A stretch of DNA of 64,000 nt from Acetobacterium wieringae (lineage in GTDB: Bacteria > Bacillota > Clostridia > Eubacteriales > Eubacteriaceae), in the NCBI RefSeq assembly GCF_001766835.1, contig NZ_LKEU01000020.1:1-64000 (forward strand), written 5' to 3'. The notes below the pieces were generated by a model that was given only the letters and a program-made list of their open reading frames with translations, was not told the DNA's origin and searched no databases. The translations under genes were made by a program, and so were the position numbers. Positions within the stretch are counted from its first letter, which is position 1. Every line of letters begins with the position of its first letter. Shown here one piece after another: positions 18,604 to 27,372 of the stretch.

Positions 18604-19721
18604 TACGAAACCCCCTGCTCATTTCTTTTCAATAACTGTCTGAACAATTCTTTATTAGCGTGCCATCCCATGATATTGGGAGCATACTGACTAAACTTCG
18701 CCGTTGGGAAGAAAGTTTTCAGTGTCGCTTCTTCTTCCGGGGCAATGAAATTTAATAACAGGTTGATTTCCTCCAGCTCATCCTTCTGGTAGTGTGCCAA
18801 TGCCTGATTTAAAGCTGCCCGTTCAAAGCACTTGCCGGCACCACACAAAATTTTAATGTGCCCCTGACTAAAGGGTTCAATCACATCTTCATTCAAAACC
18901 CCCACATCAAAGATGATGTAATCATAGGTTTTCATGACCAGGCCATTCCGATAGAAATAGTCGACCCCCTTGGTCTGATGCCATTCCCCATCCTCGATTT
19001 CTTCTTTTTTCATGCGGTAAGCTTCAATAATTGATTTGAGATGATTGTGATCATTGGCTTCCATGTAAGCCACCATTTTTCCCTGATTAGCCAGATAGTT
19101 AGCCAGCTGGATGGCCGTGGTGGTGGTACCGGTCCGGCGCTGGGAGCCGGCAACAAATATAAACTGTTCCTTCGGTTCAGCTCGTGCTTCCAGTTCCATT
19201 GGATCCGCTATGACTGTCTCAATAAAGGGCATTTCAATCAGCGGTTGGTCATCGATAACAACCGGCCTTTGAATGATTTCTGCAATCGACGGCTGCTCAA
19301 TTGCCACTACTTCATGAATCTCATCATTTAGCAGCTGATCCTGGTAGGTGATCCCGGTTCGACTGACTGCCCTGAGAATCTGGGCTTCAAATTCCCTGGG
19401 ATCGCCGGTAATGATATTATAGACTTCCCGATTCAATAGCTCCTGTTTCAGCTCCGGGGTGATTTCCCGGGCAAAGATGATCAGTCGCTGTTCGAACCAA
19501 TCCTGAATGGCGTGTATTGCCTTAAATAGACCCTCTGGAATATCAAGCAAACACTCCAGATCCACCGCCAGATAGCGATAGGAATCAAATTTAGTGAGAT
19601 CATTCTCAACAAAGGCTGCCAGTTCATAATCCCCGATGAATTTTTTAATCGGCATCCCGTTTTCCTTTTTCAGAAAATCAAAAATCCCATTGTTCTGGTT
19701 ACTGGTTACATATAAAAGCAT
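18603..19721 (-). CDS. MinD/ParA-like P-loop ATPase, TadZ/CpaE type
   Basis: 372 residues. An N-terminal receiver-like half (about 1-130) is followed by a P-loop ATPase with GSQRRTGTTTTAIQLANYL near 191, a deviant Walker A typical of the ParA/MinD superfamily, and MEANDHNHLKSII. Two-part proteins of this build position Tad pilus machines at the cell pole (TadZ/CpaE). A second ATPase of the type is at 47907-48788 inside the Tad cluster. This copy lies 25 kb away, next to the coiled-coil protein 19734-20666 and the channel genes. AGGAGG precedes the ATG. Pole or channel placement is an inference. Confidence 0.75.
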   Translation of the reverse strand: MLLYVTSNQNNGIFDFLKKENGMPIKKFIGDYELAAFVENDLTKFDSYRYLAVDLECLLDIPEGLFKAIHAIQDWFEQRLIIFAREITPELKQELLNREVYNIITGDPREFEAQILRAVSRTGITYQDQLLNDEIHEVVAIEQPSIAEIIQRPVVIDDQPLIEMPFIETVIADPMELEARAEPKEQFIFVAGSQRRTGTTTTAIQLANYLANQGKMVAYMEANDHNHLKSIIEAYRMKKEEIEDGEWHQTKGVDYFYRNGLVMKTYDYIIFDVGVLNEDVIEPFSQGHIKILCGAGKCFERAALNQALAHYQKDELEEINLLLNFIAPEEEATLKTFFPTAKFSQYAPNIMGWHANKELFRQLLKRNEQGVS

Positions 19722-19733
19722 GATTCTTTCCTC

Positions 19734-20666
19734 CTATTTCGTGAATATCAGTACAATTAACATGATAAAATTGATGATGGAGAACCCACCACCAATCATA
19801 AAAAAGAGCTGTTTAAAGCCTTCGGCAAATAAGAGCGTATTGACCCGATCCATTAAACCTTCCATTTTTCCCAGGGCTTCATCACTCTTTGTCTCGATTT
19901 TATCCAGGGCCTCGTTATACTTGCCGGTGAGTGCATCCAGTTCTTTTTCCCGCTCCCCCACGATATCGGTCTTGGTCTGATTAACCTGTTCGACCAGATT
20001 TGTAAAAAGCTCATCGAGCTTCTTTTGGGAGACTTCTCTGGATTCGTCAAAATGTTGACTGAACGACTCAAAGGTTTTAATGATGGTATCGCACTGCTGC
20101 TTAAAGTCGATGGTGTTTTTTTCAATAATCGCCAGCTGAAGGTCATTGCTCTCGACGCCTTCCCGGAAAGTCACCATTTGATCCTTGATCTGATCCGCCA
20201 TTTTTTTGATGGTTTCTTCTGATCCCTGGACACTCAGGTTTGCCTGTACGAACATCCGCTCAATGCTCTCGATCCGTTTAAATTCACTTTCTTCTTTTTC
20301 AGCTTCTTCCAGATTTTTTTCCACCTCACTGAGCTTGCCGATAACCTCATTAACCGCATTAAAGAGAATCGTATTGGATTCTTCCAGATCCTCAGCTTCT
20401 TCGTATTTTTCTCCGGACTCCCCAACCAGCTCCCGGATATCTTCCATCAGCACCGAAATATGCCGGATATGGGAATTTTTCTGGGTATAGGACTCTCGGA
20501 AATAAATGAACTGCGATGCAAATTCCTCAACGGATTCCCGGAGAATTTCGGCTTCTTCCGGGGTTAAGTTTTCATCATCCACACCGTTGAGGGTCTGCAT
20601 AAACTTGAGAATATCATCTCTGAAGCTTTTCGCTTCCTTGGTCTTATTGGTTTCCACTTTTTTCAT
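19734..20666 (-). CDS. Tail-anchored coiled-coil protein
   Basis: 310 residues. Almost entirely charged, helical and heptad-like (about 1-270), ending in one membrane helix (FFMIGGGFSIINFIMLIVLIFTK) at the very C-terminus, so the coil faces the cytoplasm. Resembles in build, not clearly in sequence, toxic-anion-resistance and chemoreceptor-like coils. It lies between the M23 hydrolase and the ATPase gene, spaced 12 nt from the latter, suggesting a scaffold for the ATPase at the membrane. Confidence 0.72.
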   Translation of the reverse strand: MKKVETNKTKEAKSFRDDILKFMQTLNGVDDENLTPEEAEILRESVEEFASQFIYFRESYTQKNSHIRHISVLMEDIRELVGESGEKYEEAEDLEESNTILFNAVNEVIGKLSEVEKNLEEAEKEESEFKRIESIERMFVQANLSVQGSEETIKKMADQIKDQMVTFREGVESNDLQLAIIEKNTIDFKQQCDTIIKTFESFSQHFDESREVSQKKLDELFTNLVEQVNQTKTDIVGEREKELDALTGKYNEALDKIETKSDEALGKMEGLMDRVNTLLFAEGFKQLFFMIGGGFSIINFIMLIVLIFTK

Positions 20667-20705
20667 TTTTTTACCTACTTTCTCTCATTAATTAATTGAT
20701 TAATT

Positions 20706-21764
20706 CTACCTGAAATCATAGCCCCCTAAATCAACAATCCTTTGCTTTTTCGTGGCACTATCCTCCTGTATAACATAAATCGGCACATATTGCCGACCCC
20801 ATGATAGACACTCCGCTTCGGTCGGCAGCCACATATCAATAACTTTCCGTTCTTCATCCACAGCACCCCCACGATCTTCGACCACATAGACCCCGCCGTT
20901 TGGCTGATCGGCCCGGACAGGAATATAAATCCGGGTACCTGATTCCAGACTGGGATAACCGGCAACTGTCCGGTTGGCGGTGGTGGTCGTCCCGGAAGAT
21001 GTAGTTCCATAATCACAATAAGCTGTGATCTGAGCATTTACCATTTCGGCTTTGCTTAAATCAATTTCACCAGACAGTGCAGCGTCACTATCGGAAATGT
21101 AAAGCATCGGATCCACATATTCCCCGTCAGCTTTTATTTCGAAATGGATGTGTCCCCCCTGGGTGCTGCCAGTTGCACCGGTCAGGGCAATCTGTTGTCC
21201 CCGTTTGACCATATCGCCGGCATTAATTGACCAGGATCCGGACGTTAAGTGACAGTAGAAAGCGGTGATTTCCTTCCCGTCTTTGGCCTTTCCGACATTT
21301 AAAATAATGGTGTTCCCCCAACCGCCGTTCATCCCGGCATAAACAACGGTTCCGTCACCAATGGCATAGCAATTCGAGCCATCGGGTGCTTGAATATCAA
21401 TCCCGGTATGCATCCGCACATCACCATAAATCGGATGTACCCGTTCACCGAACAGGTTTGTTTCATCAGATCGATCCAGTTTGTATTCGGCATCCAGTGG
21501 CCAGGCAAACTGGCCATTGCCATTGGCTTTTCCCGGTAATAAATATTGATACTCGGTTTTTAATTGCAGCACAACTGCCAGGATATCCGGATTGGTAATG
21601 ATACTGGTCAGCATGGTGATGGGGGTAGACAGAATGTATACAAGGGTTAAAACCAGTCCTAAGACCAGCCCCAAAAATCCGGCCAGTATTCCCAGGACGA
21701 TATTTCTTAATTTCTTGTCCGTTGCAACTGCGGTCGCTGCTTTGGCAATGACTGGAATCGCCAT
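20706..21764 (-). CDS. Conjugation cell-wall hydrolase: M23 peptidase plus 3D domain
   Basis: 352 residues. One N-terminal membrane helix (about 23-50), then a lysostaphin-type M23 metallopeptidase: MHTGIDIQAP near 116 and HIHFE near 202-206 supply zinc ligands. A C-terminal 3D domain (ending in AVDEERKVIDMW and EAECLSWGRQYVPIYVI) with its conserved Asp residues follows. This is the VirB1-like enzyme that opens peptidoglycan for the transfer channel in Gram-positive systems. It starts at an ATG two bases after the VirB4 stop (TAGTCATG), so the two are translated together. All key residues are present. Confidence 0.9.
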   Translation of the reverse strand: MAIPVIAKAATAVATDKKLRNIVLGILAGFLGLVLGLVLTLVYILSTPITMLTSIITNPDILAVVLQLKTEYQYLLPGKANGNGQFAWPLDAEYKLDRSDETNLFGERVHPIYGDVRMHTGIDIQAPDGSNCYAIGDGTVVYAGMNGGWGNTIILNVGKAKDGKEITAFYCHLTSGSWSINAGDMVKRGQQIALTGATGSTQGGHIHFEIKADGEYVDPMLYISDSDAALSGEIDLSKAEMVNAQITAYCDYGTTSSGTTTTANRTVAGYPSLESGTRIYIPVRADQPNGGVYVVEDRGGAVDEERKVIDMWLPTEAECLSWGRQYVPIYVIQEDSATKKQRIVDLGGYDFR

Positions 21765-21766
21765 GA

Positions 21767-23782
21767 CTACCGACCACCCCGATCCCCAAAATACTTAAAT
21801 TTGTAATCGGCCACATCAAAGGACATACTGATCCGATCCCGACCGATTATAAAGAGTCCCTTTCCTCTGAGCTTGGCCGTTAAGACTTCCTGCTCGGCTT
21901 CGGTTAAAAAATAGAGTTTTTTCAAGTCCTGAAGGTTCTGTCCGGTGGTTCCCAGCATAATCTTGTAACAGGGCTGATCCAGAAGTGCCTGGCCGTACAT
22001 TTTAATACTGGGGTTTAAGAAATCCTCAACCGCATGAGAAATAATCATAATGCCGGCCTCATATTTTCGGCAGCGCTTCATGGCATTTCTAAGGAAAATC
22101 AGCGATTGCGGCACCCGTTCATCAATCATCAGATAGGATTCATCACAAACCAGAAGGATCCGCTCATGACGATCCCGACTCATTTCCTGCCAGGCCCAGG
22201 ACAATAGATTAAAATATTGGGTCGATTTGATGGTGTCGGATGAGTTGTTTAGATCAAAGGTATCCAGACACACACACCGGGCATCCGATTTTAGGGATGT
22301 GTAACCCGACCACAGGAAGGAATCCCCACCAATGGCCAGATCCTTAAAGATAATGGCCAGATCCCGATAATCCGTATACGCTTTTTCGCTAATACCCCGT
22401 TCCTGTTCGGCTTCTTCCAATTCAATCAATAAATCATACAGATCCCTGAAGGTCGGAAAATCGGTGTTTTTCATGGTGGTCACATCCGTATCCCAAAAGA
22501 TATTGAAGCGATTATAAAGGGTAATGACTGCGTCCTTCAGTAATGCTCGGGTAATATCCGTCAAATCTTTGAAATACAGCGAAAAAAAGACGTCCAGCGT
22601 TTTTAAGTGAAGGGCCATGGCTCCAAACTTACGAGCATCCTTTTCTTTTTGGGTATCTTTTCCTGTTTCATCGTCCTTCTCAAGATATAAATCTTCTTCC
22701 AACGGTAAAATTTGAAGGGGATTGATCAGGTGCTTACCATCCCCGCCGGCATTAATCCAATCCCCGCCAAGATTTCGGCATAAGTCCTGATATTCCCGCT
22801 CGGGATCGATAAAAATGATCCGGGTTCCCAGGGCGTACTCCATCAGAGCAATGTTTTTGATAACTGTTGATTTTCCGGACCCCACATCACCCAGCACTAC
22901 AACACTGGAGTTGGTGCGATCTTTACCACGCTTCCAGAGATTCAGACAAACTCGACCTCCAGTGGAGTCCCTGCCATACAGAAACCCTTCCTGATCGTTA
23001 TAGCCACAACTGGCAAAAGGGAAGCCCCCCAGAACGGATGAAATAGGCATGACCGTTTTAATGATCTGCTGGACGTTCTTTTCCTGGGTGCAGGCTGGAA
23101 AAAGATTGCGAAAGCCTTCTTTCTGCAGATAAGGAAAGGATCGAATCTTTGTTTTTTCCATTAAAAAGGTGCTTTGCACTTTTCGGCACATCTTATTGAA
23201 TACTTCCCGGTCATTGGCCATGGGCATAACCGATATCCCCACACTGCCAACCACTTCCTGTTCAAACTCAATGTTTTTAAGCATTTTGATTGAGTCTTCC
23301 TCCCGCTTGATTGCATTCATCTCGGCCAGGGCATCTTTTCCATTGGCTTCCTGGGCTTTTTCCCGATGCTGATTAACGGACTTGTTTAGATTATTAATAA
23401 AATCGGCATTCTCAATTTTATCAAACTCAATGGAGAAGACTGTTCCGGGGATATTGGACAGTTTCCCCAACCACCCATAATCCCGGTGCGCCGGATATTG
23501 GATCACGCCATACACCCGGGCCAGATATTCACCGATCCACAATTCATTGGGCTTGATTTCCATGTTGATGGGCGAAATAATATTCATCAGGGATTTATTT
23601 TCAGTAATTGCTGCTTTTTTTGATCGCCCAAATTTGGTTCCCCGTTTGGGCTGTTCCGGTTGACTTTCCTCACTTTTTCCAAAAATAGATCGACGTTCTT
23701 TTTTTGGCGCTTTGTCCTTCACCGGTTTTTCGGCTGCGATCCGTGCTTTCCTACTTTCTTTTGGTTTCTCGTGCTTACGCAT
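21767..23782 (-). CDS. virB4: VirB4-family ATPase of the type IV secretion system
   Basis: 671 residues. Walker A GDVGSGKST near 296, Walker B LLVCDESYLMID near 540, and the family signature IFIDPEREYQDLCRNLGG just after the P-loop. VirB4 proteins power assembly and transport in conjugation channels and are the most conserved part of the machine. The N-terminus is very basic and cytoplasmic. I start it at ATG 23782, with AGGAGG 6 nt upstream, overlapping the end of the preceding gene by 8 nt; the longer frame to 23827 has no binding site. The 23775-24524 gene seems to carry an N-terminal-like VirB4 domain. Confidence 0.95.
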   Translation of the reverse strand: MRKHEKPKESRKARIAAEKPVKDKAPKKERRSIFGKSEESQPEQPKRGTKFGRSKKAAITENKSLMNIISPINMEIKPNELWIGEYLARVYGVIQYPAHRDYGWLGKLSNIPGTVFSIEFDKIENADFINNLNKSVNQHREKAQEANGKDALAEMNAIKREEDSIKMLKNIEFEQEVVGSVGISVMPMANDREVFNKMCRKVQSTFLMEKTKIRSFPYLQKEGFRNLFPACTQEKNVQQIIKTVMPISSVLGGFPFASCGYNDQEGFLYGRDSTGGRVCLNLWKRGKDRTNSSVVVLGDVGSGKSTVIKNIALMEYALGTRIIFIDPEREYQDLCRNLGGDWINAGGDGKHLINPLQILPLEEDLYLEKDDETGKDTQKEKDARKFGAMALHLKTLDVFFSLYFKDLTDITRALLKDAVITLYNRFNIFWDTDVTTMKNTDFPTFRDLYDLLIELEEAEQERGISEKAYTDYRDLAIIFKDLAIGGDSFLWSGYTSLKSDARCVCLDTFDLNNSSDTIKSTQYFNLLSWAWQEMSRDRHERILLVCDESYLMIDERVPQSLIFLRNAMKRCRKYEAGIMIISHAVEDFLNPSIKMYGQALLDQPCYKIMLGTTGQNLQDLKKLYFLTEAEQEVLTAKLRGKGLFIIGRDRISMSFDVADYKFKYFGDRGGR

Positions 23783-24524
23783 ATGCGACCTCCTGTATTT
23801 GATCTGCTGCCACAAATTGACTTTCATGACTGTTTTTATATAAATCCATAATCGTTGTAATCTGAGTGCCGTATTCCATATCTTCCAGATGACAATAGGC
23901 CGGGTTATTAATCAGATTACACAGTCTGACAATTTCCTGCTGTTTTAGAATCTCACCGGTGATTGTTCCACTGGCCAACCGGCTTGCAATATCGGTGATC
24001 CGCTTGAGGAAATCCCGTTCAATGCCATCTTCGTATTCTTCCCAGACGATAAAATAAAACTGACGCTGAACAATTTCCCCGGATTCGGCAAAGTGATGCA
24101 TCTCCAGCATTTCCTTACCCAGAATATCCTTGACCACCGGCTCAGTGGTTTGCGTCCAGATCCGGGAGTATTCTTCCACCAGGGGAAAAATATCAACCGG
24201 CCTTTCGACGGACAGAAAGCGCCAGGAGGATTCCGGCGCCATCTGCACACACAGCTGCTTACACAAGGAGCGTTTTTCACTCTGTGACAGTAAATCCAGA
24301 GAGATGGCATCCACCCGGTAATAGGCACAGATTTTATTATCTTTGGTATAAAGAAAATTCCCTTTGATGTCTTTGACATTAATAAAATCATGAACGCTGT
24401 TATGCTCCGGCTCCTTCTTCTTTCCTTTGAATTGAACCGTCTTATTTTTTTTATTCCAGATGTTCATCACAATCAGTGCGATAATACCCGCACAACAAAT
24501 AATAAGGGGGATGATTTTATCCAT
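23775..24524 (-). CDS. Membrane-anchored channel protein preceding VirB4
   Basis: 249 residues. One membrane helix at 4-20, then a soluble domain (FLYTKDNKICAYYRVDAISLDLLS, ESSWRFLSVERPVDIFPL, FYFIVWEEYEDGIERDFLKRI) whose layout resembles the N-terminal domain of VirB4/TraE proteins. It overlaps VirB4 by 8 nt. Proteins of this place in clostridial elements are usually called conjugal transfer proteins of unknown role. A partner of VirB4 at the membrane is likely. Confidence 0.75.
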   Translation of the reverse strand: MDKIIPLIICCAGIIALIVMNIWNKKNKTVQFKGKKKEPEHNSVHDFINVKDIKGNFLYTKDNKICAYYRVDAISLDLLSQSEKRSLCKQLCVQMAPESSWRFLSVERPVDIFPLVEEYSRIWTQTTEPVVKDILGKEMLEMHHFAESGEIVQRQFYFIVWEEYEDGIERDFLKRITDIASRLASGTITGEILKQQEIVRLCNLINNPAYCHLEDMEYGTQITTIMDLYKNSHESQFVAADQIQEVAYA

Positions 24525-24550
24525 TTCGTCTTCATATCCTTTCTATTTTT

Positions 24551-24636
24551 GTTTCCCGGGGAAACAGGATTCGTTTTGCTATTTTTGTTTCCTCGGGAAA
24601 CAGGCGTTACTCTATTTTTTTGTTTCCTCGGGAAAC
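24551..24636. repeat. Three palindrome copies, 35-36 bp apart
   Basis: Copies at 24551 (variant loop, GTTTCCCGGGGAAAC), 24587 and 24622 (GTTTCCTCGGGAAAC). The last begins 4 nt after the stop of the 24641-26377 gene. Confidence 0.95.
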
Positions 24637-24640
24637 AGGA

Positions 24641-26377
24641 TTACATTTCCGGCTCCCAGGTTTCTTCCTGCCGTTCCTCCAGTTCCCGTTTTAAGCTGCT
24701 TTCTTCCGGTGTTACCGGTTGATGACTCAAATACTGATCCAACTCCGCCACATGATCCTGAAATGTTTTATTCATGGATTTAAAGGTCGCATCCAGGCGT
24801 TTCTGCTGGTCGCTTGGGGAGCCTTGAAGTGTTTCCCGATATGCCTGATAGGTTTTTTTGAGTTTTTCGTTTAATTCTCCGGGTGCTTTGAGGTTATTGT
24901 GGGCCAATAGCATCAGAGCCACCCCCTGGGCTTCCAATTGACCTTCCAAACCATCATAATTGGGTTTAATCGTCGCCTGGCAATATTCCAGTATCCCAGC
25001 TGTTAAATTCTTATTTTCAACCATTTGTTCACTGGATTTTATATCAGGATATTCACTTTCGGATAAATTGGTTTGAGTAATATCATAAATTGATCCCATC
25101 ACAAACCGGGGGCCTTCATTTGCTTCGTTGGGTACAAAGACTTTTATCGGTTTTTCACCTGACCTAACCTGTATCCCATTCTCCAATAAATCATGAACAT
25201 TGGCCACTTGGATGGCGTTGGCATTCTGGGCAAAGATCAATTGCTGATTTTTGGTGGTATATTGCTGAAACCGGGTCGAAAACTGAATGAAATCCGCCAG
25301 TTTTTGGGGATCGGCATCGAACCCATCGTGAAGATCGAGAAGCATCAGTCCATACTCATCAACATGATAGATCCGATCCGTTACCGAAGCATTGGCCATC
25401 ACCGGATCCACCTTTATTTCTCCGTCGTTTTCCTGGGTCTTGGCTGCTTCGCTGGTAATGATGGGATTGGCATCATTGCTGACCGTTCGGGTTTCTGAGG
25501 GCGATTGATTAATCGCATGAATGGCCCGCATCAGATCCGACATGGTGTTTTCCATGGTAAGCAGCAAATCCCTGATCTTATCGATTTCCGGCGAATTGGA
25601 GTCCACTGACAGGGTATTCGTTTGACTATTTGCCACAGTCTCGCTTGCTGCTTCCCGAACCGGGTTATTTTTCTCGGCCCGATTAATTTCATCAATCTGT
25701 TGATTGGCCACATTTTTGATCTGTTCAAACCGGCTGTTGATCCCATCAAACTGATTGACTATCCAGGTGGCAAAACCGATCCGTGCCCGGTTGGTCATGT
25801 TGGAAAAATAGTTTTCGATCCCCTGGGCCACTGCAATACGTTTATCATCCAGCTGGATCATCTTCTCACCCAGGGAACGGATCACCGTGCGCCGGGGAAT
25901 CCGACGATCCCTAGCAGCATCGGAAAACTGCTTCAGACTTTTACTGGTGCGCTCCACCGCCTGATCCAGCGCATTGATCTCTTTGGCCAACTTTTTTTCC
26001 TCCCGGGTGATCGGATTGGGGTCAATCAGCTGCTCCATATTTTTTAAATCAATCACCGGTTCCAGGGTTTGATTAATCACTTGCCGGCTGACCAGCAGAA
26101 ACTCGTTAAATGCGCTATCCAGCTTATTAAGGAGATCGGTGTCGATAAGGTTGCTATTTTCAGCAACGGCCTGATTTTCGACCTTAACTGTACTCGTTTC
26201 GTCCCCGGTTTCACCCACCGCAGGCTTTTCAGCTGTTTGCCCCACCCCGGCAGCCTGCTTCATCATTTTTGCTTTTTCTGATTCCACAATGGCATAGAGT
26301 ATCCGGGCCGTTACCTCACCCAGCTGTAAAATCTGATCCATACCAACACTCAAACTTGCATTTTGTCCATTCGCCAT
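24641..26377 (-). CDS. ArdC-like protein lacking the zinc motif, WEPEM tail
   Basis: 578 residues. The first 300 are charged and helical with coiled-coil stretches. An ArdC-like domain follows (FIQFSTRFQQYTTKNQQLIFAQ near 360, SGEKPIKVFVPNE near 405). The C-terminal part aligns with the metallopeptidase half of the 13109-14122 protein, including a helix GQLEAQGVALMLLAHN equivalent to HQHEFEADGLTIMFLS, but the HExxH motif is absent, so no peptidase activity is expected. Ends EETWEPEM. The ATG is preceded by AAAGGAG. Likely an ArdC-derived DNA-binding or structural protein; the family role is inferred. Confidence 0.8.
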   Translation of the reverse strand: MANGQNASLSVGMDQILQLGEVTARILYAIVESEKAKMMKQAAGVGQTAEKPAVGETGDETSTVKVENQAVAENSNLIDTDLLNKLDSAFNEFLLVSRQVINQTLEPVIDLKNMEQLIDPNPITREEKKLAKEINALDQAVERTSKSLKQFSDAARDRRIPRRTVIRSLGEKMIQLDDKRIAVAQGIENYFSNMTNRARIGFATWIVNQFDGINSRFEQIKNVANQQIDEINRAEKNNPVREAASETVANSQTNTLSVDSNSPEIDKIRDLLLTMENTMSDLMRAIHAINQSPSETRTVSNDANPIITSEAAKTQENDGEIKVDPVMANASVTDRIYHVDEYGLMLLDLHDGFDADPQKLADFIQFSTRFQQYTTKNQQLIFAQNANAIQVANVHDLLENGIQVRSGEKPIKVFVPNEANEGPRFVMGSIYDITQTNLSESEYPDIKSSEQMVENKNLTAGILEYCQATIKPNYDGLEGQLEAQGVALMLLAHNNLKAPGELNEKLKKTYQAYRETLQGSPSDQQKRLDATFKSMNKTFQDHVAELDQYLSHQPVTPEESSLKRELEERQEETWEPEM

Positions 26378-26380
26378 TTT

Positions 26381-26644
26381 TTATTCTCCTTTAAAATTAT
26401 TCATAAAAATAAGCGCATTCTTTTCGTTTGAAAATAAATGCGCTTCCACGTCCATCAAATCCCGAGTCGTTCGAATAACCCGATCATCTTTCTTTACTTT
26501 TTCAATCACTACATAAGGTACACTCTGATTATCACGATCCAGATAGAATAACCACCGATCTTTATCACACACTTCCATTTTTAATGTCTCATTCACAAAA
26601 GGCAGTGCGATAAAGCGATGATATTCTTCGTTAATGCGCCCCAT
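26381..26644 (-). CDS. Unknown small protein
   Basis: 87 residues, soluble, with a beta pattern (DRWLFYLDRDNQSVPYVVIEKV) and a helical end. The start overlaps the preceding gene by 14 nt, and its stop is 3 nt from the ArdC-like start, so the three genes 24641-26939 form a translational chain. Family not recognised. Confidence 0.65.
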   Translation of the reverse strand: MGRINEEYHRFIALPFVNETLKMEVCDKDRWLFYLDRDNQSVPYVVIEKVKKDDRVIRTTRDLMDVEAHLFSNEKNALIFMNNFKGE

Positions 26645-26939
26645 GGTGCAGCCCCTTGATTGGATTTTTTAATTTCTTCATGCTCATATCCTGGTATTCT
26701 TTTATCGATATGACCTCAAGCTCATTATAAAAGAAACACTTTTTAGAATGCTGCAATTGCACCAGGACAAAGAAATCATAACAGCCCAGAACAATTCCCG
26801 GCTTTGACACCTTTTTGTGTTTATCAAATTTATCACCGTCAAGTCCCGTTCCGGTTGTTTTTACTGTTTGCCCTACTTTAAAAACCTGGTTTCTATGACA
26901 TATCCCCTTACTTCCGTCGTTTGCTGTTCCTATCTTCAT
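26631..26939 (-). CDS. Unknown small basic protein
   Basis: 102 residues from ATG 26939 with GGAGG 6 nt upstream. Basic; contains FKVGQTVKTTG and KPGIVLGCYDFFVLVQLQ, a layout like an SH3 or KOW barrel. Four Cys/His-containing spots are scattered, no clear metal site. Overlaps the next gene by 14 nt. Family not recognised. Confidence 0.65.
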   Translation of the reverse strand: MKIGTANDGSKGICHRNQVFKVGQTVKTTGTGLDGDKFDKHKKVSKPGIVLGCYDFFVLVQLQHSKKCFFYNELEVISIKEYQDMSMKKLKNPIKGLHHGAH

Positions 26940-26981
26940 CCTCACCCTCCATAAATTATTTTTTTATCACATTCCCTTTTT

Positions 26982-27362
26982 TTAGATGTACCGAAATGAC
27001 TGCGGTGGTACAAAATGGTTCCATACCCTAAATGGATTAATCGGGGTATGATACGCCATCACATCCGCCATTTCAATGGCATAAGCTTTGTCATGACCCT
27101 TAAAATAGGCATCGAAATCCTTCTTTTTAATCCCTGCATAAGCTTCCGTTTTTAACCATATATTTTCCGGTGTATCAACCATAATCCGTTTAATGGTAAA
27201 CTCCCCCGTAATGAGTCCCACCGGCCTGGTCACGTACATGACAATAGTATTGACCGGTTTTCTAAAAATCCGTTTCCGGTATTCATAGTGCTTATTTCCG
27301 TCCATAATCTCATTTGCATACTCCGGTTTTATGGACAGGAGTACATTTTCCTTGTTTCTCAC
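26982..27362 (-). CDS. ASCH-like domain protein
   Basis: 126 residues. VLLSIKPEYANEIMDGNKHYEYRKRIF followed by IVMYVTRPVGLITGEF matches the start of the ASCH/PUA-like fold, which binds RNA or modified nucleotides (split here for clarity: the key residues are SIKP, the YEYRKR block and a Gly-Glu-Phe strand). I start it at GTG 27362 with AGGGGGG 4-5 nt upstream; a start at 27404 would overlap the preceding gene. On mobile elements such proteins may sense or counter modified nucleic acids, but no target can be named. Confidence 0.7.
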   Translation of the reverse strand: MRNKENVLLSIKPEYANEIMDGNKHYEYRKRIFRKPVNTIVMYVTRPVGLITGEFTIKRIMVDTPENIWLKTEAYAGIKKKDFDAYFKGHDKAYAIEMADVMAYHTPINPFRVWNHFVPPQSFRYI

Positions 27363-27372
27363 CGGCCCCCCC

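Noticed and set aside
23945..24391. 148-codon minus-strand frame inside the channel gene before VirB4
   Set aside because: Out-of-frame shadow, rich in Trp, Pro and Cys without a pattern; unlike tnpV it has no ribosome binding site and no family match.
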